Shown: positions 1 through 12,179, numbered from the stretch's first letter. The stretch is 64,000 nucleotides of DNA from Monilinia fructicola (GCA_008692225.1 VICG01000004.1:2108501-2172500), one strand, 5' to 3'. Made by a program: numbers and translations. The notes: a model not told the origin generated them from the letters alone.

Positions 1-620
1 ACAGTTTTGGGCATGTTGTACCACTTTGCGCCAGCAGTAGCCTGTTTTGTCTATTCCAGTAACGTTAGCCTGCTGTTCAATGTAAAATACTTGCAACAAA
101 AGACTGGAATAGTGGCTTCTTCTCAGAGTAACTATGAATGTAAAATCTTCAGCTCGTGCAGGGTGGCGCCCAAGACGGGGCCAGATCCTGCGTCCGTTAT
201 ATGGGTAAATTTTCCTCACAGAAGGACACAGCGCGAGATGAATTGAACATTTTCTTACCTTGAGAGCTTTTGCTTTCGTCACAATAGGATCTTCTACAGT
301 TCGCACGCTGTTGGCCAGCTTTCTGTCTTTAGCAGGTATGAGCTGAGAAGAATCCACATGTGCGTTTTGTCCAGTAGATTTGATATATGGAGTAATTGCA
401 GATGTTGAAGATTTACCAAGGCTGTGAAAACCATCAAATGTTAGCCAAACTGAAAGATTGAAGAGGGAAAAAAGCGCGACATGGATTAAACCTACTTTGG
501 AAGAGAGAATTTGGTAGAGCTATCATCATTGACGATGACTTGCTTCGCATTTCTCATCCGCTCCTCAGCATCCTTTAACAATTGCTGGACTTCAACATCG
601 GAAAGATCATTGTCGGCCAT
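1..620 (-). CDS. FCF2: Fcf2-type rRNA-processing protein (partial, runs off the left edge)
   Basis: Exons on the minus strand are 620-496, 421-259 and 50-<1, joined by GT..AG introns; the first two total 288 nt, so phase is kept. The protein begins MADNDLSDVEVQQLLKDAEE. It then has a Ser/Thr-rich linker and the segment DRKLANSVRTVEDPIVTKAK, and exon 3 starts TKQATAGAKWYNMPKT. The block ATAGxxWYNMPKT is the hallmark start of the Fcf2 domain. Fcf2 is a nucleolar protein of the small-subunit processome needed for early pre-rRNA cleavage of 18S rRNA. Most of the conserved C-terminal domain lies outside the window. It is divergent to HAP5, sharing a 1.4-kb spacer. Seen: exon borders and motif; known: role of the family; inferred: identity from about 110 residues. 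Confidence 0.8.
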
Positions 621-2059
621 CTTTGATGATGATCGCAGTTTCTGAATGGAATGAAGATTGGAAGAGCTTTAAAAGAAATAAAAGATTGAAGTGGATCAGA
701 AAGTCGCTTAAAAATTATTCCTGCAAACTAGCTAATTCTAGCTTAGCTTAGTAGAAGATCACGAGGATTCCCATGAAGAACTGACCGCTTTGAGTCCCGT
801 GATCTTCAGCTACCTTTCTCTACTCCGTAGAACTACTCCGTAGAACCAAGCACACTTGAAGATGAATTGGTGTCTGACCTCGAATTTGATTCTTCCTCCC
901 GTCGGCAAAAGTATATCAAACCTTGGAAGTTCATGCAATACTAGGTAATAATAAGTACTACGTAAGTAGGTATGTTACTTTATTTATCAGCCGTGCCAAT
1001 TGTCCTGTACCTTTTGCCTCGTTTTGCCTCACATTACATTGCATTGCATCTCTCGATTCTTGCCTCACTGTTCGCCCTGTTCACATGGTGAGCCAACGCA
1101 CAAAAGCAAAGCCATAATAATAAATGGAAAGAAGAGAAGGCTCCAGCTGCCAAAATAACCCCTGCCTAGATGACATATCTCTTGTACTCGTGAAGTAGAT
1201 AGGTAACGGTAGATGATTGATGATATATAATAAATAGTCCACGGGTGGATGAATGAATATCTCTCTATTTCATTCAATTGATCAATTCATCATCACATTT
1301 ACCTCCTTGATAAAGACAAAGGAAGTTCCTCTATTGTTATTGTTATTAGGTATTGAACATCTAAAACTGCCCGTGGACTTTCTTGATGACAAGCTACCTG
1401 TCTACTACCTACTACTACCACCTCCTACTACCACCTACTACTACTACCTCCAGCTACTCTCTATCTATCTAGTCCTGGTAGTATCAAAAGTAAGGCCATC
1501 CATCCGTAAGCCACGCCAAGTCTACCTACAGTACTTCGCACCTACTCAGCTCCAAATCCGCCCCGCGTTGCCGCTTAAAATTTATCCGTTTACCGCCTCC
1601 AGTCCGGTCCAAACACCATCAAGCTCCCACAATCTTATCAACTCCCAACCAATCAAAAGTGCAAATTCCATCAACAACTAACTAATCCATCATCGCGGTC
1701 GTCGCGCAAACAAGGCTCCTCAAGTAAAGAGACATTTTATATGTCTCTTTAAATATCTACAAAAAAAACACCCCAAGTCGGCCCATCTGCAGCCAGCCTG
1801 CCATCACTCATCGTCGCATACATCCGAGGAATCACCTTTTGTTCTCTGGGATTCGAGAAATTCGAGTCGAACGTACCGTGCCGTGCCCACAACATTGTTT
1901 ACTTTCTTTCTACGCCTCCCCGTTCAATACGCGCCAATTAATTACGGCGCTGGAAAGTAACTGGAGGAATATTTAATAAGCTCAAGCTTGCGACCCATTT
2001 GAGATCTTTACCACGTACAACCTCAACACCGATCAGGCGAAGCCAACATAAAAACAAAT
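621..2059. other. Spacer between FCF2 and HAP5
   Basis: A divergent promoter region with no supported gene. It contains CTACTCCGTAG repeats near 821-845, pyrimidine-rich stretches (about 1400-1450) and a perfect hairpin at 1725-1751. ORFs such as 1253-1681 are low-complexity (Leu/Tyr/Thr runs from CTA repeats) and are not accepted as genes. Confidence 0.6.
1725..1751. repeat. Perfect 11-bp inverted repeat (hairpin) upstream of HAP5
   Basis: Arms TAAAGAGACAT and ATGTCTCTTTA are separated by 5 bases, about 310 bases before the HAP5 start codon. It could be a DNA operator palindrome or an RNA hairpin in a 5' leader. The sequence alone does not decide. Confidence 0.6.
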
Positions 2060-3305
2060 ATGGATCCTCCACCACCCGGCTCGTCCCATGGACAGCAGCA
2101 GCAGCAGCAGCAACCCGCTTCACAACAACGTCCTGCGCAGCAGCCTGTCTATGACACAAGTCAAGGAGGTCATTATGGTATGTTTGTACTCTTCACTTCT
2201 TCATTTCTCGATTGCCCAGTCTACAACAAACGGATACTAATTTATTTCGTGGAATAGGTGCCAGTGCATTGGTAAGAGATACTTGCGAATGCGCTTCGAA
2301 GTCTAACTAATGATGAGGTAGCTATCTCAACAAGGTTTCGCGCCCGTTGCGGATTTCTATACAGGAGCGTGGGCAAATGTAAGGTTCATCATCTGGATAC
2401 TGAGATGACGAGAATTAACCCAGCGACTAGGTCAACCAAGGTCTGCATGGACAGTACAAGGATATTCTCACAACCTATTGGCAACAAATTATCAACCATC
2501 TCGAGGGTGATAATCACGACTACAAGCTTCATCAACTTCCCCTTGCACGTATCAAGAAAGTCATGAAGGCCGATCCCGAAGTAAAGATGATTTCCGCCGA
2601 AGCCCCAATCTTATTCGCAAAAGGATGTGATATCTTCATCACAGAACTTACTATGCGGGCATGGATCCATGCCGAAGAAAACAAGCGTCGAACCTTGCAA
2701 CGATCGGATATTGCTTCTGCATTGGCAAAATCAGACATGTTTGATTTCTTAATTGATATTGTTCCTCGCGAGGAAGCCGCAGCTCATGCGAAGAGACCTT
2801 CTGCCTCAGGACAATCTGCACCTCAAATTCCCGGCGCTGCTCCTGGTTCAGCTCAACTTCCGCCCCAACAATCCAATATTCCTCAACAACCTGGTCACCC
2901 CTCTCATCCACAATCTATGCCTCAGGATTATTCCCTTGGTAGCCATGGTATTGCTGCTGAACAAGACCCATATCGTCACCAATCCAATATGTATCAACCA
3001 CAAGTCCCTCCCGGACAAGCTGGCCAGTATGGCGGACAGCAGCCATTGTATGGTGAGATGGGTGAGATATACGGATATCCAACCATGCCGCCACCTCAAC
3101 AGGTTCGTCCCCCACCTCCACCTAACAGACTTTGCACTCCCCTAACACTCATCTAACAAAGCCCTAGCAAATGTATCAAGTTCCGCATCAACCCCGACAA
3201 GATCCATCTGTTGGCACCGACGCAACACATCACTATGCGCGCCAGGAGGGGGGTGGTGATGGCGATGCTGATGCTGAAGGCGAGCGTGACTATGAAGTTG
3301 GATAA
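2060..3305 (+). CDS. HAP5: CCAAT-binding factor subunit HAP5/HapE (NF-YC)
   Basis: Exons are 2060-2177, 2258-2271, 2322-2378, 2431-3102 and 3168-3305 (999 nt, 332 aa), all GT..AG, with a good CTAAC branch site before exon 3. Exon 2 is a 14-nt micro-exon. After a Gln/Pro-rich N-terminus comes the fungal-specific segment ([10 protein letters not shown].., about residues 75-100) that recruits Hap4/HapX. The NF-YC histone fold follows ([18 protein letters not shown] ... [15 protein letters not shown], about residues 100-195). The tail is Pro/Gln/Gly-rich and ends EGERDYEVG. The protein pairs with HAP3 through the histone fold, and with HAP2 binds CCAAT boxes in the nucleus, controlling respiration, iron and redox genes. 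No frame problem is present. Family assignment is essentially certain. Confidence 0.95.
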
Positions 3306-3737
3306 GAAAGATCCGGTCCACATGTTGTTCGTTAGTCGTTGATCGATTGCCAAATTTGATAGGGTCGGAGTTCGGAGGATTCATGATACAGTTTTTAAGG
3401 TAGCCTAGTATTTTTTTGCGGCGAGAATAGGCGTAGGATAATGTGAATGTCAATGCCGCACAATCTCTCCCAAATACCTCGTATGATTGTTGATTTGATG
3501 TCAATATCTCCAACATGGTTGCCCAGCGGGTATTTTTAGTGACACCAAATATCTAAATACCCATGAAGATCTTGTGGTCCATAAGGATAGTGTTCGAAAG
3601 GGCTCAGATATCTATGACTTATTCATACCAAACCTCGAAGAGAACCCAGCAAGTCGATCCGGTTTCGCTGGACTCAAGATCGTATGAGTAAGCCTTTGCA
3701 AATAAGAGTTAGCACAAATACCAAAGCACAATGTCCC
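3306..3737. other. Convergent 3' spacer between HAP5 and SEC15
   Basis: 430 bases between two convergent stop codons. It presumably holds both 3' UTRs. No repeat or gene was seen. Confidence 0.6.
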
Positions 3738-6474
3738 TCAAACCCCCATATCAAAAAGGTGAATATACTTCTCCAGAATCTTAGGTCCATTCAAAGCATC
3801 CACTCTCCCAAATTTTTTATTCCTAGTACTAATATCGAAAAATTCGTCTGGATTATCCGTCTGCATTAGATAGACCGTTTGTTGCAATTCATCGAGATTC
3901 TCTTTGAGAATCAGAGCATTGTCGAGAGAATCGACGAATTCGGAGAGGTATGCTACGTCTTTTGCGAGAGCAGCGACTCCATGAGGGTTTATCTTTTTGA
4001 CTTCTGGAGAAAGGGGGATGGCCTAATAGGTGGTGGGTGGTTAGTGGGGTAGCGTTAGGAGAGACCTTGGAGGGATTTTGGAGGAGTAAGCTTTACGAGA
4101 ATCATGTTTGCGGCGTGAGAAAGTGCATCGAAATAAATGAGTTCCTTGATCTCGCGGGGTAAGGTAAGGAGAGTGGAGCTCATAATGTTGGAGAGATAGG
4201 TGGTTAGGGTTTGCATGTAGTTGCTGGGTTCGGATACAAGAGAGGGCGCCATCCTATCAGAAGTGACATGTCAGTCTTGATCTGGGAGAGTGAATTTACC
4301 GAAGGTTCTTACCAATCATAGTCTGCTGTCTCGACCAAATCGTCTATCTTGGAATTTACTACTTCGAATATACGCTTTTCAGCGTCCTTCTTACTGCTAG
4401 AGAACTTTTCTGTGGCAGCAAGAACAACTGGGCCACCTGCTGATGTGGATGATCGTGCAGCCAAGAGAAGCTGTTCCAATTCTCGACTAGCCGATTCGAA
4501 ATACTCAAGGTTTATGAGGATTTGTACAATCTGGCCTAAATATTGTGTACTCAGCTTTTCCACGAGAGGATCACAGATATCTTCTGACAGAAGCTCGTCT
4601 ATCGACTTAATAACGGTCAGATCAGCTCAGATGGAGGCAGTAAATCGAGATTGGCCATGCATACCTTTTGAAGTGTCTCGTCAATGATACTTGGTTGTTG
4701 AAAATGGTCATCCATTATGAAATAGAATCGATTCAAAAAGTTCCTGATATCAATACAACACATTGGGTACATCTGGGAGAATGGTAATACACCAGGGAAC
4801 CTAGCAAGTATTAGAATGATAGGGTCATATAGGAATTTTCTCGACTTACGTGTATTCTTCTTTCGGTTTGTCTGGCACATACCAACTGACTTGAACAATT
4901 TTGTCAAAGTCTTCTTCGCTGTTGACGGGCATAGGCATGTATTCATCCGTGGACACAATCTACCAAAGTCAATTCTTGTTTTCGAGAGTAAAGGAAAGGT
5001 ACTACTGACCTGCTGAAAATCTGCACTAAATTTCCGCTTGAGTAGATCAGCATATCTGTAGAAAAGCTTGAGTACATAGGCATCCAAGACAGCCACAGAA
5101 TAGCCCCAACCCTAAGAATTGGAGTCAGTATGTTAGAAGATCTGTACCGAGCTTTGCAAGCTCACCTCCATCGTCTGTATAAACAATGCTATCACATTCT
5201 TGGTTTGCAAAATAACATCCGGGTTATCAAACTCATCCAAGGCTTTGGAGACGGCGTTGATGGCGGCATGACACATCGAATCCCATAGTTCATCGACCTG
5301 AGAGATTTAGCTGGGGCACACTATCTTGGTAAACAAAGTAATTCTTACATCAACTGGGGAACGCAAATTGTGAACCTTTCTCATAGTAGCCTTTTCTATT
5401 ATAGCGAAACCAGCGATGCCCTCCAGCAAGGCACTCAAAAATGTTTCGCTCTCTTCATCAACTAAGTTCACCGAGCTTGGAAGCAACAAATCTTTCTGTT
5501 GTCTTCTTGTTGCAGCGTATTCGCTCTTGAATTTCTCAATCTGACCAAGTGCCTCGTGGATATGCAAACACTCAAATAGCGGATCGAAATCAACCTGGAG
5601 TTCCTCATTGTTCAACACGTCAAATTCCTCACTCTCATCGTAGACTAATTCAATAGCTGAATTTAGCTTGAAGTTTCGCATGTACGGATTTGCCTCCATG
5701 CGCTCCTTTTGCCTGCTCCGTCGAATATTTGTATGATAAAATGCCACTTCTCCAAGAAATTGAGACGTCTCACGAATGCGATAGAGCCATGTATTCAAAT
5801 CACTCATTACTGCTTCTGATATAGCTTTCTGAGAAGATGGAATCGACTTTTGGATTATTTCTGCGAGGTTGTGTTGGGTAGCATATTTGTTCTGAATTGT
5901 CGGAATCAAATGCTCGTTCTGTAAATCGTCCAGCGCCTTAAGAGCTGCATAATATTTCTTCTTTCGTATCAAATCATGCGCCTGATTGACAGCATGAAGT
6001 ATTTTCAAAGATTCCTGCAACGCCTCAGAAGCCTCCGCAATATTCTGGCGAACAGATCTCGTGTCTACCAGTGCCTCCTTTTGTGCAGCTAGCTTTTCCG
6101 TACTCGCTTGAATCGATTGATTGAGCTTTAGAATTTCAGATGTAAGCTGGGAAGTTCCTTCTCGCACTTGTTGTAGCTGATTGACTGATGCCAGGAATTC
6201 TTCGTGTTTGGTTAAGCCAATTCGTTCAATGTCAGCCTCGCGATCGTCTGCATATTGTGACAGGCTTCGTATGAGCCCTGGAGTTCTGTTAGATAAGGTG
6301 GCATCTTTGAGGGCAGGTATGAGGTTGATCAAGATAATCGGCATCAGATGAAGATAATATTATCTGTTTCAATCCGTCAGTTACAAAAGTAACATAAATA
6401 TTGTAGCAAGGCACACATACCTGTTGTACAGCTTGCCTGTAATCGTCATATTGCATAGCTTTTCGAGGTGCCAT
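3738..6474 (-). CDS. SEC15: Exocyst complex component Sec15 (one-base frameshift in exon 2)
   Basis: Nine exons: 6474-6421, 6363-5349, 5297-5166, 5111-5010, 4959-4850, 4800-4665, 4605-4313, 4253-4097 and 4022-3738. All have GT..AG introns. The start MAPRKAMQYDDYRQAVQQ is followed by IILSSSDADYLDQ and then, in another frame, LIPALKDATLSNRTPGLIRS. One surplus base near 6320 separates them. Without it the exons sum to 2283 nt (760 aa), close to the size of fungal Sec15. An N-terminal coiled-coil region (about residues 60-170) precedes the helical Sec15 C-terminal domain, and the end reads GPKILEKYIHLFDMGV. Sec15 is an exocyst subunit that binds the Rab Sec4 on secretory vesicles and tethers them at hyphal tips and septa. 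Exon structure was read by eye; identity is strong. Confidence 0.88.
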
Positions 6475-7789
6475 CTTGGGCAACTTAAATGACAAGCTTT
6501 TGGTGATAATCTAGAGCATGAAAGGCTCAGCTTCAGACCATAGAATATTAATGGAGAACTGCATGAACCGAAATGATCTTCTCTCTTTGGATTTCCACTC
6601 GTTGTATGAGGACCAGGCTGAGTACAGGGCAGGTCTGGATCTGGGGTTAATCCGTTCCGGATGACACCAGCGGCCGCACAACTAACCAAGTTTTGGATCA
6701 AAAACTCTTTGGCTCGGTAGAATTCAGTAACAAACCTGCTCCTAATGACAAAGTGTCTGAATCTTTGTGGTGTTGAATATGATATCTCTTGTGCCTTTCA
6801 ATAAAATTTATGAAGTTTCTGTTATGATGATAATCCCAAGAGACTATTCAGGAACACCAAAGATGCAAATACTTGATTACGATTGGGAATTTGAAGTTCA
6901 AGACAGCTTCAGCTGTTGGCAGAAGGTTTAGATCAAAGAGGTTCTCTCATATTATGATGTACCAGCAGAGGGCATTCAAGTCTCAGTTTTTCTGGGTGCC
7001 CAAGTCTACCGCCGAAGATGTACCGCTTTCAACCATTTCCAAGTCATTTGAGATGCCGTTTCTAGGATTATATTTCTTTCCAATTTCAAACATATATTGC
7101 ATTTTACCTTTTGGGAGGCGGGAGGCGGGAGGGGGGTTCTCAATCAGTCAAGCATATTCATGGATGAGATATTCAAAGCTTTCCAAGGTTCTTGGAAGAA
7201 GTGTTGCTTCTAGATTCACTAGTGCTAAGCAACTCCGGTTCCTGATGAGGCAGGATCGAAGGAGGTAATGGATTAAAATCTTCAACGCAGGCAATTGCCA
7301 ATGAATGAAGGAGACCAAAAGACTTGCCTATATACCTAGGTAGTTACTCCTTCTGTAATCACACTGGCGGTAAGAGGATCCATGGATTCTGAGACACTGC
7401 TTCTCTGGGCAGGCACAGCTCACCATCTCTTTGCAAAAGAGCAAAGAAACAAAGAAAGACGGATATTTAAGCCGGCCAATGATCGTGAATGAAAGATTAC
7501 TGCTGATGAACTGCCTAGTATTGGCTGAGTCATGACCGAGTAAGAAGTCAAGTCAGGACTGAGGTCAAGTTAAGTCAAAGTCCCTCGGTAGCTTGAGCAG
7601 CCAAACAGTAAGGCTGTACTCGTCCTATCTTGCACGTAGTTGAGCGATCTTGAGGATGATATCGGGATGGTTGTAGAATCGGAGGAGCTTCCCGTCTTTT
7701 GAAATTTGACTTATATAGCCAATCAACTGCCTCCATATACATCCCATCTAGGAAGAAGAATATAGGGGCTTCTTACCGTGTCACGGGAT

Positions 7790-8190
7790 AAAAATCCCAA
7801 CAAAATTCTGATCGAGGGTCCGTAATACCTCCCGAGCCTGTTCTCCTCGTGGTATTTGCTTGGGCGCCTGGGGCATGGCTATATATATTCGATGGGATGC
7901 CAATTTCAAGAAGATTGTGCCTACTTGGTGATTCACGTGCCGGAAGCTTGCCGTGTGTATCGCCTCGTGGCATTTAATTACCATACCTCGGCTGTGACTA
8001 GGTCCTTGATGGGATAAAGCTTCAATAAGATTCTAAGTTGATTGTTGGGAGAAGTGGAACAGCCTCCTCGTGGCATCGGGTGCAGGCAGCCGTATTTCGG
8101 AGGCAGGATACTGATTTCACGAAGCAGATTCTGATTCGACTATTAGAATATCTTGATATCTGTGTATCTTTCCTTGTGGTATGATTGCTG
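7790..8190. repeat. Diverged tandem repeat, four units of about 103-118 bp
   Basis: The core CCTCGTGGYAT recurs at 7845, 7963 and 8066, and as CCTTGTGGTAT at 8172 (spacings 118, 103 and 106). Each copy is preceded by an AAGATTCTRA-like box about 60-80 bases upstream and GGGAT(A)AA-like sequence. The copies are too diverged for a recent microsatellite-type expansion. Confidence 0.5.
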
Positions 8191-8506
8191 CTTAAGAAGG
8201 TAGGAAAGGTCGGAAGAGATTGAGAGGGATTGGGGGAAAGTGAGGAAATCTTCACTCTTAGAACTTGCCTATACTTTCTTTCAGTCGAGAGAAGGCAAAC
8301 CTGGAAGTCAGGACCAAGACGAAACAAAACATTGACTACAATAATTTTCAATGCCCAGCATCCCGTACCTAATACTCAATGCCCGATGCCCAATGTAGAA
8401 TCAAATCAAAATACAAGCAACTGGGTATTTTTATTGGATATCTAGATAGTATAGATAGACATCAGGAGAAATGATAGAATGCCATATAACCGATTTATCA
8501 ATTGCT

Positions 8507-8527
8507 ATATATGTGTGTATGTGTGTA

Positions 8528-8558
<31 letters not shown>

Positions 8559-8597
8559 GTATATGTGTGTATATATATGTATATATGTATATATGTA

Positions 8598-8648
<51 letters not shown>

Positions 8649-8690
8649 ATATGTATATATGTATGTATGTATATACGTATGTATGTATGA
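8507..8690. repeat. TA/TG-type microsatellite
   Basis: An imperfect tract of TATATG, TGTG and TATA units over 180 bases. It is open in several frames on both strands, which explains several spurious Tyr/Ile/Val/Cys ORFs here. Confidence 0.9.
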
Positions 8691-9092
8691 CCTTTTGAGG
8701 TTGTTTAATCAACTCTCAATGGAAATAAACGAACTTTTTCATAATTCCCTACCAATCAACGGGATGACCTACCAATTTAATACCTATTTACCTTCTCCCT
8801 CGATATTACTTCCAGTTTATCATTCTTTCTCATGTTATTCGTGCCTTCCCCAGTTTTCCCCCTTCATATCCACACCAAAATAATAATACTTGGTAGAATT
8901 TCTTTCCATCTTTCCCAACACCTTCCTCCTTCTTTCGGCTTCTTTCTCATATAATCCTCAACCTTGATAGATATTCACTGACATTTCTCTGCCATTCTTC
9001 CGAGTCTCCCCGCTTGGAGTTTTTGATGCACCGTTCGTTAATATTTAAAAAAAAACATCCTCTTCTTCTACCCTCATTACTTGTGTTCTTTT

Positions 9093-9178
9093 ACATACAC
9101 ACACACTCTCTCTCTCTCACTCTCTCACTCTCTCTCTCACTCTCTCTCTCTCTCACACACACACACACTCTCTCTCAT
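9093..9178. repeat. CA/CT compound microsatellite in the mei2-like upstream region
   Basis: (CA)n, (CT)n with CACT interruptions, then (CA)n and (CT)n again. It lies about 270 bases before the start codon in a pyrimidine-rich leader typical of fungal promoters and 5' UTRs. Confidence 0.85.
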
Positions 9179-9444
9179 CCTCATCCTCATTCTCTCCCTT
9201 TCTTATTCAAATACAAAACTTCTTGGTTTGTTCAATCAAAACCCCCTTCGATCTTCAAAAATCTCAGAGATTGTTATCAATTGACGATTATAATATCATC
9301 AATTGACCAACAATCTGGGAGCTATCATCATTTTGAACCCGTTACCTTCTTTTCTCAAATATCTGCACAATTTTCACGTCCTTCGGGAACTCAATTTTGA
9401 CTCATCATCCTTTTTGTGTTGAATCAAGGACATTGTTTTGAATA

Positions 9445-12179
9445 ATGTCTTCATTCAATCGTTCTTACGGTCAATCGCCACCGTCCCCAGTCTCGAATGG
9501 TGCTTTTGAGTCCATTCAAGGAACACCAAACACTGCTTTGACCGCGATATCTCCAGAAGATGGTAGAGTCCCAAAGTCAACCACAGCAGAGTCTCGTCCA
9601 TCTTCTGTCGCTCAAACCTCTGCTAATCAACATGATCCCTTCGTTACAAGCAGCACAACAAGCAGGGCTTCGGCTCAGCTTTCTGCCACAGCTTCAGCAT
9701 TTCAACCCTTGCAGTTGTATGGGCCTGCAGTAGGTACACCTGCTGCTGGTAATCTGATCGCAAATGGATCGGGAGTCGCTACTCTGATCCCAGGTACGGT
9801 CCAATACTTGGATAACGTCGTGGCTTCTCAGTCACCAGCTCGTGACACCGAGATTACTAGTTATGGTGTATGTTGTATTTTCCTCTATCCCCATCATCAT
9901 GCAAGTCATTAATAGTTCATAGAAATTCAGCACAGATACTAGTGCCACCCGTTGCATCAGAGTTACCGATATCTACCAAAAAGTTGACTCTGTCCTTAAC
10001 TGTGTTCAATTCTCTTTCGAGGTTAGTTTCAGCTTTTCATTCACCTACTTGTCATCGTTATTTATCTAACCATTTATTGTTTAGAAATTGAAGAAGGCTG
10101 GCGTTACCTTTACAGGAACAAAGAGAGTCGAAGCCACGAAGAACAATGTTGTCTACATCAGAATGTCTAACATACACGAGGCTGCAAAGGTGTATACTGC
10201 AATCAAAGTCGACCATGTTGACTTCGCCGTCGAGTATGTGAAGGCAAATGAATTTGGTGGTGTTCGTAAAACCCTTAACTCCTCATAAAAATAACAGCTA
10301 ACACCCAGACAGGCAGTCAGTCCTCAATCGAGAACCGTATACTCCGCACATGAAGGACAGGTCATGCTAACAGCCACCTATCCTCCTCACACAAACATTG
10401 ACAAAAAAGTGTTCGAGGAAAGTCTCCGCGAGTTGTTGTCCGTTGAATGCGACCTGTACGCGTGGCAGAAGTTCCTGGCGACGGAAGCTGGGACATTTCG
10501 GCTATGTGCGGAATTTGTTGATTCTTCCTTTGTGGCTCGTGCAATCGAACGATGCAACAATAGGATCATCGGGGTGTGTATAATTTATTTCTCTTTGGTT
10601 GATTCCTACTGACCTTTTCGCAGAATATCCTTGTCAAATGCGAGATGCATGCACCTGACGTGAATAAGAACCGTGGTGCCTCACGAAACAACTCAGCCCA
10701 GATTGTAACACCCACCCGACGCTCTGCCCCACAAGCTGACCTTAGCGATGCACTTGGAGGTATGTCATTGCAAGCTCCGCAGACACCTGGGTTTCCTAAT
10801 AATGCCGGTCTCTTCAACTCTGGTAGCCCCAACCCTCAGGGTATCCAGTACATGACCACTAATCATTACGGTCTCCTACCTTCTAATGCAGTCCCATATG
10901 TTGTTGGCAATATGGGTAATCTATATACCGCCCAAGCCCTTACATTCCAGACAGGATTTCCTGGTGGTCTTACGGCAAATAGGCCTTCCCCGGTAATTGA
11001 TTCTCCATATGACTCTTTCGGGCCCCAGTCTTACTCACCACATACGTACAATAACCACTTTAATCCTCAAGGTGTTCCCCGTTATACCACCAGCCCACAA
11101 CACTATGGACATGAGTTCGGTTTCATGAGCCCGCAAACCCCCAACTCTCGAGACCTTGCCCGCAATGGTAATCGTCGCCAGCTCCCAGTCGTTCGAACAC
11201 CGCAGGGACAAATCAGAGGACGCGGTACATCTAATCCTGCTGCTAGCCACCACAACCATGTGGATATCAACAAGATAAATGCAGGTCTCGATGTCAGAAC
11301 AACTGTAAGTACATACCAATCCTCACAAACTTTCTCATCTTTAACGTGCTTTCCAGGTAATGTTGAGGAATATTCCAAACAAGGTCGATCAAGCAATGCT
11401 CAAGAGTATTGTTGACGAATCCAGCTTTGGAAAGTACGATTTTATGTACCTGAGAATTGACTTCTCCAATGACTGCAACGTCGGCTATGCATTCATCAAC
11501 TTCGTCGATCCAGTCGATATCGTTCCATTCGTCATGATCCGTTCCAACCAAAGTGGCATAGGTTCAAGAGCGATAAAGTCGCCGAGGTATCTTATGCGAC
11601 AATCCAAGGTCGGGATTGTCTCATTCAGAAGTTCCGCAATTCGTCGGTTATGCTTGAGCCCCCTCACTACAGACCCAAGGTATTCCTATCATTTCTTGCT
11701 ATCGATTTGCATTCAGCTGACAACTTGATACAGCTTTTCTTTACTTATCTCGATGGAAAAGATGCTGAAGGTTTAGAAGATGAGTTTCCTTCATCTGATA
11801 ACGCTTCGAAGCTAAAGAGAAGCTGCGAAAATGCAGAGCACGTCGGTAAGTTATCGCCTAATTGACTCCAAACTTTCAATCATTGCTGACACGCAAAAGG
11901 ATTGTTTGCCCCAAGTGCCGGTCAGCATCTACGTGATGAACAACGCCGTCGTCGATCCCAGTATGACCGTGGAACCAGCCTTGCTGAACGCGAGGAATAC
12001 GGTTTCGATAACGATGAGGACGATATGCATCGCAGCCCTCGTCAACAAGATTTTCTCACAGTGTACGATAATGCAGCTTTTTTCTTCTGTTCAGTGTGCT
12101 TTACCATCAAGACTAACACAATTCTAGATTGAGAAACTCGAACTTTACCATCCCTTCAAAAGTTATCCGTGCAATCTGA
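9445..12179 (+). CDS. mei2: Mei2-like RNA-binding protein (one-base frameshift in exon 6)
   Basis: Exons: 9445-9865, 9936-10021, 10085-10259, 10317-10573, 10624-11304, 11357-11679, 11734-11845, 11900-12062 and 12128-12179. A Ser/Gly-rich N-terminus (about 140 residues) is followed by RRM1 (ATRCIRVTDI ... NNVVYIRMSNIHEAAKVY) and RRM2-like sequence (VYSAHEGQVMLTATYPPH ... AGTFRLCAEFVDSSFVARAI). After a Pro/Asn/Gly-rich linker comes the diagnostic Mei2 C-terminal RRM3 from about residue 541 (VMLRNIPNK ... KYDFMYLRIDF ... VGYAFINFVDP). After RSNQ the frame jumps to KWHRFKSDKVAEVSYATIQG. Adding one A to the AAA at 11550-11552 restores it, and the total becomes 2271 nt (756 aa). In yeast Mei2 binds meiRNA and drives meiosis; filamentous homologues act in development. 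The last two exon joins are less sure. Confidence 0.85.

Larger units (their letters stand above)
6475..9444. other. Long spacer upstream of SEC15 and of the mei2-like gene
   Basis: A bidirectional upstream region without a supported gene. The 131-codon ORF at 6873-7268 has no recognisable domain and is not accepted. The spacer carries a TATACCTAGGTAGTTA palindromic motif near 7331, a diverged tandem repeat (about 7790-8190), a TA/TG microsatellite (8507-8690) and a CA/CT tract (9093-9178). Confidence 0.6.

Noticed and set aside
1253..1681. 142-codon plus ORF
   Set aside because: Driven by CTA/CTAC repeats; lies in the FCF2-HAP5 promoter.
6873..7268. 131-codon plus ORF
   Set aside because: No domain, no introns, basic composition and lies in the SEC15 upstream region; cannot be told from chance.
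8431..8883. Several Tyr/Ile/Cys-rich ORFs on both strands
   Set aside because: Products of the TATATG/TGTG microsatellite.
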